From positions 2,549,501 to 2,613,500 of the forward strand of contig NW_020825324.1 in assembly GCF_003286085.1 (NCBI RefSeq): 64,000 bases of DNA, given 5' to 3'. The DNA comes from Drosophila persimilis (Eukaryota; Arthropoda; Insecta; Diptera; Drosophilidae). The position numbers and the translations under genes are program-made. Under the pieces are notes generated by a model. The model saw nothing but the letters and a program-made list of their open reading frames with translations. It was not told the DNA's origin and did no database searches. Of the stretch, positions 44,801 to 57,067 are shown piece by piece. Within the stretch, counting starts at the first letter, position 1, and every line of letters begins with the position of its first letter.

Positions 44801-46060
44801 GAGAGAGAGCCAAAGGTGGTGGCGGGGAGAGTCGTTGGCCGAGGCAAGCCGATGTCTGCCGAAGCAGGGAGAGCACAGGGAGAGCTGTTGCCGAAGCAGG
44901 GACAGTCGCTGCCGAAGCAGGGAGAGCCGCTGCCGAAGCCGATCCGAGGCGACCACGACATGCGGCGTGCAGTGGCAGAATCAGTCACATTTGCACCTCT
45001 TGCACCTTCGGGACGTACTCGTTACCCGTCTCCAGCGCGATCTGCCCAAAATTCTAGATTTTTTGGAAAATTCTGTTGTTTTTTTTTCTCGCAAAGGCAA
45101 AAGCAAACGAAAGTTTTTTGAATTTTTTTTTGACTGTGAAAAACCAAGGAAATTCCTGCAACTTTGGATATCAGCAGAAACGGCAGAAAAAAGGTAAAGA
45201 TAAAGTGAAGTGAAAGAGAAATCGAGTGGAAATACGAGTGCTCGTACTCGTACTCGTGCTCGTGCTCGGACTCGTACTCCCATTTCCGGAAGAACATTAT
45301 AGATGCATTAAAGCAGGGGAGTGGTGGAGTGGCGGAGTGGTGGGCCTCTGGTCTGTGAGAAAATTAATTAAAAGCACCCCATAAAAATCGCATAAAAATT
45401 CATAAATTCGCGCGCGTGCGATTGCGATTTGGGGGTACGGAATCGGGGTTATTTTGTTGTTGTTTTTTGGGCTATTTGTGGGCTACCCGGGCCAAGTGCC
45501 CGAGTGGCAGATAAGTGCTCTTCAGACCAAAACGAGAGAGCGGCTGCAAAAAGCGCAAAATGCTAGCACGCATCGGAGTCCTCCACCTCCTCCTCCTCCT
45601 TCCATTTCTGCTCTCTCCGATCTCCGCATCTCCGAGCAGGGTCTTGAGTGGCCCGAGATGGGCAGAGTGTGGCAGTGCCACCATTTTGGCCGCTCCTACC
45701 ACCCAAAACACGAGTCGCAGCTGGAAGTAGCTGTTGCTGTTGCCGTTGCCGTTTCCGTTGCCCTAGCCAGAGCCCAGAGCCTGAACCAGAACCTAGTTGC
45801 AAGCTTTTGCGCGCTTTTCCATTGTTTCCACGGTTCTCATTGTTGGCAGGGGCAGGAATCAGGGGCAGCCGGCTGCCGGCAGCGAAGTAGTGCGAAATCC
45901 TTGCAGAAACCATGCCGAAACCCCACCGAAACCCGTTCCCGTTCCCTGCGACACGTTAGTCGGGTTTGCCCGTCTCACATGTCCCTCTCGTTCGGGTTTC
46001 GCACACTCTGCCACACTCTAAATCGAATGCGAAGAACCCCAGCAGACAATTGCTAACTAG
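41841..46060. other. non-coding DNA between the two KEN-box paralogues
   Basis: No gene supported. It holds a GAGA-rich stretch at 41862-41900, a GGCAGC/GGGGCAGC array at 43322-43362, a CCCGATGCC array at 44002-44033, a ~21-bp minisatellite at 44854-44942 (unit CTGCCGAAGCAGGGAGAGCC), a (TACTCG/TGCTCG) array at 45237-45280, and a (GCTGTT/GCCGTT) array at 45730-45757. The right end is probably intron and first exon of paralogue B. Confidence 0.4.
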
Positions 46061-46143
46061 CCCGATCTTCCTTTGCTACTTTCAGATCCTGACACGCACA
46101 ACCCGATCCACAACTTATATCCAGAGATATCGCAGCTGTCAAG

Positions 46144-47349
46144 ATGCTCAAGTGGGCTGTGAACCAGCCCCGACCCTCGTACCTGGCCAAGGAGCTGCCA
46201 GAGGGAGCTGCCACCAACCCCAAGACATCAGCAGCAGCAACAGGAGCAACAGGAGCAGCAGGATCAGGGGCAAGCAGCTACAGCGAGTTCCATGCCCTGC
46301 GGGGAAAGCTCAAGCGCAAGTCCCTCTGCCTAGCCCTCGCCCACGGACAGGGGAAGGAGAACCAGCTGACCTCGACGCCACTGCCAGCCAGCTCCCTGCC
46401 CGTGCACCCACGGACCCCGCTGCTCAAGGACCTCAGCAATATCATGTCCTCGCCCCTGACTACGCCCACGCCCACGCCCACGCCCACACTCCGCCCACCC
46501 GCCTACGCCTCCACGCTGCCGACCTTCGAGGCGGAGTACTCCCCGAGCGCGGCCATCATCCCGGGTCCGCTGCTCGCACTCCGCGGCATGGGCATCCCCG
46601 ACAGCTACTTCGAGAAGCCCCGCTACCTGGAGCAGAAGCCCCTGCCCCTTCCCCTTCCCCTGTCCGTGCCCGTGCCCCAGGCCCCTGCCACGAAGAGCGG
46701 CCAGACCACGCTCAGCTCCAGCCAGATGGGAGACGTGACCCTGGAGCGGATGATCGACGCCATTCTGGAGAGCACCCGCAAGGCGCCGGCCCCCAGGCAG
46801 CCGCGTCAGCGTCTGCGCCAGCGACACAGACACCACCCCCTGAGCAGCTCCACCTCCTCCGCCGCCGCCGCTGCCGCCACCCACTCGCCCACCTACCGGC
46901 CCGCCTTCGACCCGGCCAGCGACCTCTGCGAGTACTGGAGGTCACCCCACGCGAGTGGCTACGAGGAGCGGGAGGTGCGCTCCCCCCAGCCGGCTACCGT
47001 CGATGGACAGTCGCAGTCGCAGTCCCAGTCCCAGGGGAAGAGGCGATCACTGCAGCTGCGGAGGCAGCGCGTGGTGCGGCGCAAACGGAAGATCGCGACA
47101 AGAATCTCCTCCAGCGTACGGCAGTCGGCCCAGAAGCTGCTGGCGGCCGCCCGCTCCGCCCAGAAGATCCGCCACATCAGCCCCGACAGCGGCCACAACT
47201 CGACCAGCGACTGCGACTTCGAGGAGGAAGTGGACTCGCTGTCATCGCTGGGCGCCTGTGGCGGCCTGGGCCTGGGCATGGGTCTGGAGGCAGCCACCAA
47301 GCGGCGTCTGAGCTTCTCCTTCCAGGAAGATCTGTTCGTGGAGAAGTGA
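46144..47349 (+). CDS. unrecognised KEN-box protein, paralogue B
   Basis: Intronless coding block of 401 residues on the plus strand, preceded by an acceptor (CTTTGCTACTTTCAG ending at 46085) and a ~58-nt leader, so a first non-coding exon is expected upstream. Same architecture as paralogue A: MLKWAVNQPRPSY start, KEN box (71-73), RTPLLKDLSNI, proline repeats, MGDVTLERMIDAILEST, polyAla, basic NLS-like block, ISPDSGHNSTSD and TKRRLSFS. Residues 14-38 (LAKELPEGAATNPKTSAAAT...) and the last ~35 residues (DFEEEVDSLSSLGACGG ... QEDLFVEK) differ clearly from A, whereas the ~960 bp between are almost identical even at synonymous sites. Both copies are open, so both are probably functional. Family unknown to me. 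Confidence 0.75.
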   Translation: MLKWAVNQPRPSYLAKELPEGAATNPKTSAAATGATGAAGSGASSYSEFHALRGKLKRKSLCLALAHGQGKENQLTSTPLPASSLPVHPRTPLLKDLSNIMSSPLTTPTPTPTPTLRPPAYASTLPTFEAEYSPSAAIIPGPLLALRGMGIPDSYFEKPRYLEQKPLPLPLPLSVPVPQAPATKSGQTTLSSSQMGDVTLERMIDAILESTRKAPAPRQPRQRLRQRHRHHPLSSSTSSAAAAAATHSPTYRPAFDPASDLCEYWRSPHASGYEEREVRSPQPATVDGQSQSQSQSQGKRRSLQLRRQRVVRRKRKIATRISSSVRQSAQKLLAAARSAQKIRHISPDSGHNSTSDCDFEEEVDSLSSLGACGGLGLGMGLEAATKRRLSFSFQEDLFVEK

Positions 47350-47605
47350 GGGAGGGCGACTCGGAGGAGACTCATCTTTGGCTGTCGACAGATAACGTTT
47401 GTTCCACTTTTTCCCACTTTTTTCGTTACACTTTGGTTGGAGGAGTATTTTTGTTTAAACATTAGAAAGAATGTGGCTAAAAGCGCAGACTTGCCTTGGT
47501 ATCCATAACCATATATGTATATCCCCAGAAAATAATGATATGTTGAAACAGATTTTATAATTGATTAAGATTTTTTTTGGAAATAAAACTTTTTAGGGTA
47601 ATAAT
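47350..47605 (+). other. 3' UTR of KEN-box paralogue B
   Basis: AATAAA at 47582-47587, about 235 nt after the stop, marks the likely 3' end. The sequence is unlike the 3' flank of paralogue A. Confidence 0.5.
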
Positions 47606-50600
47606 CATCGGAAATAATATGGTATTTCTACTGGGGAGTGTGGAAAGGGTACAAAGAAAGAACCACCCCGAAGGAGGAGTCCTATGTTGAGTTGAAGATC
47701 CATAGAACATCTAAATGCAAATCGAGTTCTTTATGGCCTCCAAGAGGCTGAAGATACAATATTAAGTTCAGAACGAGGCTGTTATCTTCCAGATATTCCC
47801 TATAGATCCCCTATGGATATATTAGCCAAGTCTTATAGTGTCACTGTCCTTGCCACATATCGACATCAAATTGCTCTCCTTCAATCAAACAAATCTCCAA
47901 TGAGAAGTGGCAGATATACTTCCCTGAAGGCTCTATCCAGTGGGTTCCTTAGAGCATCTCGCACAAAGGAACTTCCCTGCTAGGACTACATGGCACTCGA
48001 CTATCCGCAGAGTGCAGTTCTCACGGCAGTCGGAGTCAGAGCCGTTCCGCCCCTGAGTTCGTGAGGACGCGGATCGGACATTGCCGATTAGTCGAACGCT
48101 GCAGGACGGTAAGGCACACAGACATCGTGTGGGTTGGGAGAGACCCACCCCCCGCGCACTGGGCGACTGGCTGAGTGATACGGCATATCCTGTGTGTCCT
48201 TCGACACGGCACTTATCACGCACCTGTGCACCACCACGAAATGGCCAGGCAGCGGACTACAAAACGGTTTGGCATTACCATAAATTTGCATAGAATATAC
48301 AAAAATTCGGTTTCGCTGCTGGTTTTCCGTTTTTCCGTTTTTGTTTTGTGGCCAGGACGGGATTCGGCAAGGTCCTTGTTAGCTGTACTCGAGAGAGTAC
48401 GATCCAACACATAGACCGTGACCAAGTTATGCAAGCTCTGGAGGAGGCATATGGAAAGTTGTTCGCTCTGATCCTGGCAGGGTCCAGCAGCTGCCGCCGA
48501 GGACTGGCTGTTGGCGTGGGCTGTTGCTCCCCGAGGCTCTGTTGCGTTTTTAAATGTCTATTAAATGCCTTTAAGTAAATGCCTCTGAATGGTACGGCAA
48601 CGGCAACGGGGCATTGTCTGCATCGGATCGTATCCCATCCATTGTTGCACGGCTTCTGTTCGCTCAATTGAGCCGGTCCCGCTCCCGCTCCCGCTCCTCC
48701 GCCCGGCCATGCCAGCTGCCCAGTAGGTGGATGTGGATGTGAGGCTAAGGATCTGAGGATCGCTCTGTTCTGCTCTGATTTGAGGCTCTTCGGTCCTTCG
48801 GCTGTGCTAAATGTCACATAAGAGCCCGAACGTTGCGTCGGCGGTAGCCGGAACACCTTTCCGAAAATTGCGCCAAAAGGGACTGCAAGAAGTCAATGGA
48901 AGAATGGGAATAATGGGAATGAAGAATGAGGCAGCGAGGCAGCGAGGAAAAGGAAACAAAATCGCATCGTGGCATGCGTCCTGCGAGGGCGGGGGCAGTG
49001 CCAGTGCCAGTGCCAGCCCTCGGGGACAGCTGTCGTCGTCTCCTGTGGCACGTGATACACTCATTCCGCCAACGCATCGAGGATCGTCTTGAGTATTTGG
49101 CATAGGAGTGGGAGTCGCTGCATAGTGGCACGAGGAGTTGTGTGCTTCAAGTGCCTCTTGCCACATGTTGCCGCTTCAAATTGGGGCAATTTTCGGCCTA
49201 ACAGGGTTAAGTGCCGGAAATTACCCCGACAAAAAGGATGTACATACTCGGTTAAGAGAAATTCGCGCAAAATATTTGCCAGTCTTTATGTACAAGAATT
49301 TCCTCCAGTCTGAAACTATATCATATATCCGCCAAAAGAAGGACAAGATAGCGACTAACGATCGTTAGATCTGCAAAGATCTGCATAGAAACGACCGATT
49401 GATCGGCAGAAGATAGTTAAGGAAATCTAAAGAGCAATCTATATCCCATCCTTTCTCTCTGTTTTAACAGGATAGGATAACAGCTGCCCTCAAATAGAGA
49501 GGAATGGGAGGAAGAACTAGTCTGATAACGATCATTAGCGGAGCTGTGAAAGATAGAGTTCAAGTCTTGCCGAAAGATGCCTTCCTTCCTTCCGAGCAAC
49601 TCAATCAACGTCAGAGGGGAGCGGGAATGAATCGCAACTGTCAATAAATGGAGCACTGGCGAGGGGACAGTAGTTCCCTAATCCCATCTGACATGAGCAA
49701 TAAGTAATAAGTGGCAGAATGGGAACAGTAGCCCCCGAGACCAGAGCCCAAAAGCAGAGCAGATCAGGGGAGGATCAGAGCAAGATCGGTGGAAAGTAGT
49801 CGCTTTTTTGCCAACTAAAACTATTTGTATTTGTCAGAAGGCTCTGATTTCACGGCAGCTCAAGGCACGGCTCAAGGAAGACTGTCGCGAGGGCAGGACC
49901 ACGTCTGATCCTCGACGATTAATCAATGTGACGTGTGTGTGTGTGCACTCTCCCTCTCCGGCTCTGGGACATCTTGTGTTTGGTTTTTCGCGCCAAAGAA
50001 ATGTCCTCGCTCTTGTCCTGTGCGTCCCTGCTCTATCCGTTTCGGTGACAGCAATTTAGTTTTATTTCTCATTTCAATTTAGCTTTAAACTTGAATGTTG
50101 GATATCCCCCACGTTGGGTCTCTCTCCGACTCTCGGCTTGGGGTGGTGCCTCGGTTCGGTTCTGTCTGTGTCCTGCGCCATCGCTTGTGTGAAAGGGTTG
50201 TCGTCGGGTCAGAGGAGCCGGCCAGGGGTAGACCGCAAGATCAAACAATCCAATCGATTTGCATAGCCCGTAAAGTCGAAAGGGTTGTCTCTGGTCCTTG
50301 TTCCTTGCTGCTGATCCCGATCAAGATTCGGCTACAGATTCCGTTTGAGATTCCGATTGCGTATGTAAATGTTGTTTGCACGACAAACTTTATCTCGAGA
50401 CAATGCCAAATGCAAACTAATAGATACATTTATAGCGATTTGGGCGGGATTAGAAAGGGTCTCTCTCCGACCGGGGTAATTAAACATCTTTACGGTCAGC
50501 CAAAAGGGCCAAAGGTGGAGGATGCTGCCGCACGCAGATTGCTTTCTTTTTTCTGTTGTGTACCCAAGGCAATGGAAAGGAGTGAGAGTACTCCTGAGAG

Positions 50601-53600
50601 CCATGAAAGGAGTGAGTCGAGTCGAGTCGAGTCGAGGACCCGATCTTGAGCACTTAAGCCAATTTGAAGTGAACTTGTTGTTTGTTTTGTCTGTTGTCTT
50701 GTGGCTTAGATGTGGTCATGGACTTTCGCTCATCGCATTTGATCCCCTTTTGACCATAGATCTATTTATTCCACATTTGCATGTTCAATCCTGTGACGAC
50801 TTACGGGTATAGCTTCCATGGCAGCAGTACCCTAAGACCTTCAGTCCTTCAGAGCTTTTAACTTTAATTTAAATATGCAATATAATTATTTACTATATAA
50901 ACTGGACCCATAAGACCCAAACCAATGCCGAATGCTACCCATACTCGTACACATTTCGTTATCAAAACACAATTGCTTGAAATATTTCTAATGAATGTCC
51001 TCCCCTCCGTTTCTCCGTCCATTCCATTACGGCATTTATGGCTCCGCAGATAATCCTTGTCTGAGGTCTGGGGTCTGGGGTACACGCAATGTTTGCCCAC
51101 AAAGATGGATCGTAAAAACGTGTAAAAAGTTTCGAAATATACGAGTGTGTACTTGTGTATGCCTAATGAATTGTTTCTCCCTTTAATTTGGGTCGTAAAA
51201 CCCCAAAAAATTCGTGGGGTGGGGCTGCAATCGATATATGTACGTCCGTACGTAAAAGTGCAGTAAAAGTGAAAGAACAAAGGCTGGGAGATGCGAGAAC
51301 TCTTCATGGATTTGGTGTTTTTACGAGCGGGATGGAAATTTTTATGGATGGATCTTCACTTCATCCATCCACACATAAATCGCAAGAGACTTTATCAAAT
51401 TGTCATTAAAATCGGGAAAACCTTCGGGGCGTGTGGCAATGAGAGAAAGGCAGGAAGGAGGGACTACAATTTTGATTAGCCAGCGATCGGTTCGGTATCG
51501 CATCCTAACGGAGTCATAAAATTGCACCTTGGTCCGATGGCAGCTGATGCGGGTCCCTCGTACCTCCCTACCCTTCCCTTCCTCCATTCAATACCATTCC
51601 CATTCCCATTCGCATTCGCATTCACATACTCATATCCATATTCGAATTCCCATTCGCTTTGTCGTTGTGCAGTCGTCGGGACATGTGCGAAAAGGAATCG
51701 GTATTGGAATCGGAAATTAGCGTATTCAGTGGGGAAATTAGCCAGAGCCTGATTATGCTGGTTGCAAATGAAATATCCTAAATTATGAGGCATTCACACT
51801 CGCACTCGCACTCGCACTCGCATCAACCTGCCTCTGCCTCTGGGCCCTGGACTATGGGGGTACCATCGAAAACATACAATATACAGTATAGAAAACGAGT
51901 GTTTCCTTGCCCTCATTCCCTCATTCTCTTCTCTGTTTGGGTATCCTTTTCTGCTGCCTCGTGGCACCTGTCTTCATTAGTTTGCTCTCCTTCGGAGCCC
52001 TCGATAAGCAATCAATAGAGGGAAACGCGAGGAGTCAGCCAGTGTCTGTTTGTCTACAGGTGCAAATGGCTGGCTGGTTGGCTGCCTGCTCCAATTTGTA
52101 TCCAGCCAGTCGCTCCCTTAGGGCTGTACACATAATTCCAATGGCTTTTGCATATTGATTGGGCCTAATCCAGGCCACTTGTCGCAGGTACAGGTCCCTC
52201 TATAGCTCCATATTCATCTCCAGCTGCTGTCTCCGAAGTCTGGACCAGGCTGGAGGCGGAAAATGCGAGGGAAATACTTTCTGGTTCTACTGATCTTTTG
52301 CTTTAACAGTCCATATTGCTCCGGTTCGAGATGTGTAAAGCGTTATTTCTGGTTTCTTGAAGCATTCGATAAATTCTAGAAGTAAATGGTCACGTATCCC
52401 GATTGCGATTCCGATTCAGATCAGTTCCCATCGGGCTATAGCAAAGAGGTTCCATCATTTGCTCATTAGACATCTCTCTCTCTCTCTCTTTCTCCCTCTC
52501 TGGTTGTGGTTCTGGTTCTCTATACCTGCCTGAAGTGCTAATCCCGAGGCAGGATTCCTTCGCTGTATCCTGTGTCGAATGCGAACCAGTTTTCCGCTTC
52601 GCTGCAACTGACGCATAAATTGCGGCATATCCCGTTCCTGCCTCGTCTAAAACAGGACATGCCGCACACCCTCTCCCTCCATCTCCATCTCCATCTTTCA
52701 GAGTTTTTCTTTCCAGACACCAACATTTCCAGTTGGTTTTCCACATCTAACATTTGCCCGGGCCAAGTGGCCAAGGGAATGGCTATTCAAATTGTTTGCC
52801 CTGGCAATATGGCACGGTGATTTTTCATTTCTTGGGCAGCAGCAGCAGCAGCAGCAGCAGAATCGGAATAGGGATGGGAATGGAAGAGCAAATGGAAATG
52901 GAAATGGGGATAGGAATACGACAGGATCATAGATCAGTTTTATGGCGCTCTGTGGCAGCCGCTCCTCCAGCACCTGTTCCCCAAATGCAGGTGCCATCAA
53001 TGGCATTTTCCTGACATTTACATAAGTGGCGCGTGGCTCCAGGAGCAACCTGCTGCTCCTGCTGCTGTCCTTAGATCCTCGTCGTAAGGACGATAGCCCC
53101 GGGATCCTTCCGCATGACAATGCTAAGTGGATATCCCCCTCCCCTCCTCTGCTGGGCATCTCCCTATCTCTGTATGTTGGTCTGTCGTCATCTCATCGAC
53201 CCTCATCAAATGCGTCGATTTTTATGTTTCCTTTCGAATTTTTCACGCTGCATTTTCCGGTGCTGCTGCTGCTCGGCTCGTTTTCCTTCTGCTGACCAGC
53301 GGGCAGCCGGCAAGGGTTGCAAATGACCGCCTGCCAGGCCGAGTAGGTTTTCCCTTTCGGGCAAGTTCAATATTTTCCCAAGACGCTAGCGGCACGCGCT
53401 TTTCCTGGCCAGTGGCCGCTCAGCCATTGTTCCAACCCTTTGACAACTGTGTTGTGACAGCGGACAGCAAACAGAACAACCAGAGGACAGGCCACAGCCC
53501 ACAACGGGCTAGTGCCTGGACCTTGATTCCACCCAACAATTGAAGCATCAATCACGAGGCAAGCCGCGATATGACAGCCAGGGAAACCGCTTCCGGGCGA

Positions 53601-55533
53601 TTAGTTTTTGGTGGACAGAGTCGTGTCCCCAATCTATGGGAGAAAACAAAGAGAACTAAACCACTTACCTTTTCGAGGTTGAAGCCAAAGAAAGGGCTTT
53701 ACATCTTCATAGTTTTACTTACCTTTAGATTGGTTTTGCATTTGAATTCTTCTCTAGATTCATTGGGTAGGAAAGGTACTCATTCTTCTCTCTTATTTAT
53801 TGAGCAGCAGGTTTGGCTTTTGATTGATATTCGATTTCGTTTTGAGAATCCCATAAAGGTGGCACAGAAACATGTACTGATTGTAGCTCTTAATTCGTAT
53901 ACATTCTTACATAGGAATAAATATCTCATAGGTAAGTACTTACCTTACTTGTAGGTAGAGAAGATCTCGCATCAAGTTGAGGGAACCTTTATTTTGTTGA
54001 ACCACCATCGTTCTGGTCGTCCCAGGTGACGGAGCCCCATGTGCCACCGTCCGCAATACCAGTTCCAGTTCTTCCAGTGGCGACTGATCTATCAAGAGCC
54101 TTTGACAACTGCTTCGAGGGTTGAGATTCCCGTACATGTCCTGTTCCCGAATCACTCAGTTTTGTTCCCAAAAAAAAAGAAGAAGAAAAGCGTATTCGTA
54201 TCCTTTCATTTGCATTTAACCCTTTTCCATTGATGGCCGCCGCGGGGTTTCCACTCGGTCGTCACCAGCCAGAGACTCTGCGTACTTCTCGGAGAACGTG
54301 GTTCTCCTCCTCCTCCTCCTTCTCCTCATCCGATCCGCTCCGCTACGCTCCTCTTTGCCGGCCTCTTACTTGATTTTAATTTGATTTTTTCCTCTTCGGT
54401 TTCTAATATTTCGCCTGACATTTTCGTAGTTTTATTATGAAAATAGTTTTGGGTTTTTTTTTGTCGTTTTGTCGCTTTGTCGCTTTGAATCCTGTCCTGT
54501 CCTGGTTTCTTCTTCAATTAAATATGCAAATGTCCCGGATGATGCTGCAGAAATGTCAACAAGAAACGATTCTCGTGTGATATATCTCCGAGTGGGACAC
54601 TTGAAGTTGCGCTTAATTAACTAATTGCCAGCCCAGCGGAATGGGCTGGGAACTTGCTTAGGAAATGGAATGGAAGCTGCCACTGGGACTGGGACTGGAT
54701 CTGGGGCAGGCATCGGGCATCCTGGCAGATGGCAAAAGTCACATGTAATTCGTGCTCGATTAAGTTTTAGATCTTAAACTAAGATGTGAGATTGCTCAAG
54801 GGGTTTTCTTTTGACTAGGAAACCTTTACAAATGTATTAGAAAAGGGTGGAATGAAGGCAACCAGACCTGAGGTGGAACAACCCGAGGACTTTGATTGAG
54901 ATATGAGCAAGGCTAAGGAAAAGCTCAGATCAAGACAAGGAAAATAAAGGATTTTCCACTAGATTTAACTTAAAAATAGTTTTCGTTGTTTCGGTAAGAC
55001 GTGTCCTGCTACAGGTCTTCTCCGATGGCTGCACCCACTTCTTGGGTGTTCTTATGCCTCGGTTGTCAATGGAAATTGAAGCATTTTGTGGACGATCCTT
55101 ATTATGAAATACATGCATGCATCTAGGGAAAATAGGAGTCGGAGTTTACCTGAAAAGTATACAAAGTGTTTTAATAATAGTTTCGTATGGAGATGTGTTT
55201 TAAAGATCATATTGGATCTCAATATAACATAAATATGAATGTATCTATGATATCAAGAGCTCACTCACTTGTTACGCATATCGCCTGCACTACTTGTCGC
55301 CTGGCACCGCTTTCCGCCTTGCACTGCTTGCCGTATTGATGACCACCTGCTTCGCTCAAACTCACGCAGAAAAAAAGCAAAATAAAAAACACAAGCTAGA
55401 AGGTAGCATCCAAGTATTTCGCTCAAATGTTTTCTTGTGCTATTTTCACACTTGCTGCGATCTTTTGTTAATTTTTCCCAAACTTCTGGCTCTCCTCACA
55501 TATGGCTTTGCATTTTCCTGCCTTTTCGACCAT
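47606..55533. other. gene-poor DNA, right part
   Basis: No supportable gene. Tandem tracts: a GCTCCC array at 48681-48701, an (AGTGCC)n tract at 48994-49013, (GAGTC)n at 50612-50634, ATTCCC/ATTCGC hexamers at 51588-51630, ACTCGC hexamers at 51796-51822, (CT)n at 52473-52490, (CAG)n at 52841-52861, and GGAATGGAA arrays at 52876-52912. TTAATTAACTAATTG at 54613-54627 is a cluster of homeodomain-type TAAT sites. A short frame at 55294-55542 is AT-biased and not credible. Confidence 0.4.
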
Positions 55534-56849
55534 TTTTCTTGATTCTCTTCGCACTGCATCCCACTACTACTCGCGTGTAGTGGGAGGGGGAAAGGGACAA
55601 AACTTGACGAATTTTCAAGCACACACACACGCACGCAAAAAACACAAAATAACGAAACAAAAACACATTTTTAGATTTTTACACATGAAAAGAAACAATT
55701 TACGCAAAAATAATATGTGTTTCTACGTATGTATATTTATTTAAGAGAATATACATATCACAAATTGCGGCACTTTTTCTTCGTCGCCACTTTCTTCGTG
55801 CCCATTTCTGCGCCCCCGCCCATGATCAAACACATTTTCTTGCACCAAAACACCTTTTTTGTACACCTCCTATCTTCACTGCACTCCCGCGCGATATTTT
55901 TCGCGTTGAATTTTCCTCCATTTTCCCGATTTTCACCAATTGAAACGCGGAGCCGACTAACAGACGCGCCGCCTTGGCCGGCAAAAAAATTTGAGTGAGA
56001 GCCGTGCAAGTGCGTTCATTCTTTGATCTCCTGCTCCTCTTCCTATTTGGTCGCTCTCCCACTCCCTCTCCGAGTGCTTTGGCTAATCCATGATAGAATC
56101 GTGCAAGGTGGTCCGCTGCCGTCTTGTTTTGGTCATCACACCAGCAAACTTTGTTCTTCTCTCTCCTTCTGTACCGCTGAGCGTAAGTCTCGAAAGAGAG
56201 TAGGCCTTGCCTAATCTCATCATGGGCAAAAATACTCGAGAGAGCGTGGGAGTGAGTGCAAATTGGAAGAGAAGGAGTAGATCAAAGAATGGACGCATTT
56301 GCACCGCTCTCACTCAAATTTTTTTCCCACGGTCAAGGCGGCGCGTCGTGAGTCCGCTCCGCGTTTTTATCCGGGAAAATCGGGAAAATGGTGAAAAATC
56401 CAACTGGAAAAATGTCGCGCAGGTGTGGGAAGTGAAGTTCAGTGTATTGGTTCGGTGATTGAATACAAAAAAGTGTGTTTTAATGCTAGAAAATGTGTTT
56501 GATCAAGGGCGGGTGTACGGGAAGAGGCAAAATGGCAACAAAAAGGCAGCTCGGCGAAGGAAAAGTGCGGCAAAGTGTGATAAACATATACATATACATA
56601 TATTTATTTGATTTATTGATTTATTTGATATATACATTTGTAGATAGACATGCTATTTTTGCATAAATTCTTTTTTTCATGTGTAAAAATCCAAAAATGT
56701 GTTTTTGTTTCGTTATTTTGTGTTTTTTTCCGTTTGATCACGTGAGTTCCAGCAATGTGTGTGTGCGTGTGTGTGTCAAGTCTTGTCCCTTTCCCCCTCC
56801 CACTACACGCGAGTAGTAGTGGGATGCAGTGCGAAGAGAATCAAGAAGG
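55534..56849. repeat. ~1.3-kb long inverted repeat (foldback element or hairpin-RNA locus)
   Basis: Two inverted arms, about 55534-56092 and 56222-56849, flank a ~130-bp unique loop (56093-56221). The outer ends are near exact: TTCTTGATTCTCTTCGCACT (left) is the inverse of the right end at 56828-56847, and CCCACTACTACTCGCGTGTA (55561-55580) is the inverse of 56801-56820. Inner stretches also pair (for example TTGATCTCCTGCTCCTCTTC at 56022-56041 against 56262-56283, diverged). The right arm has extra TATA-rich sequence near 56586-56640. By eye the arms differ by substitutions and small indels at perhaps 10-20%. No protein is encoded. It could be a foldback transposon or, if transcribed, a precursor of endogenous siRNAs. 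Confidence 0.75.
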
Positions 56850-57067
56850 AATGAGTGCTCTCGTTCCAAGTGACGTTCATGAAGGGGTGAGGCACTCCCA
56901 ATGCTGCTGATCTGACACGAACTTCCGCCCTCTTGTGCCTCACCTTAAATTAATAAACGAATGCCTAATATGCAAGCTCGGAAAACGCAACGGAACAAGA
57001 TTATTGGTAAGTGAGAGAGAAATTGTAATTTTATTTAATGATTTTAAGGGAATATGCACTTGATTTT
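56850..57067. other. short AT-rich spacer
   Basis: Unremarkable sequence between the inverted repeat and the next repeat fragment. No gene seen. Confidence 0.4.

Noticed and set aside
45966..47465. 499-residue plus-strand frame over KEN-box gene B
   Set aside because: Out-of-frame shadow of the 46144-47349 gene. It also runs across the splice acceptor ending at 46085.
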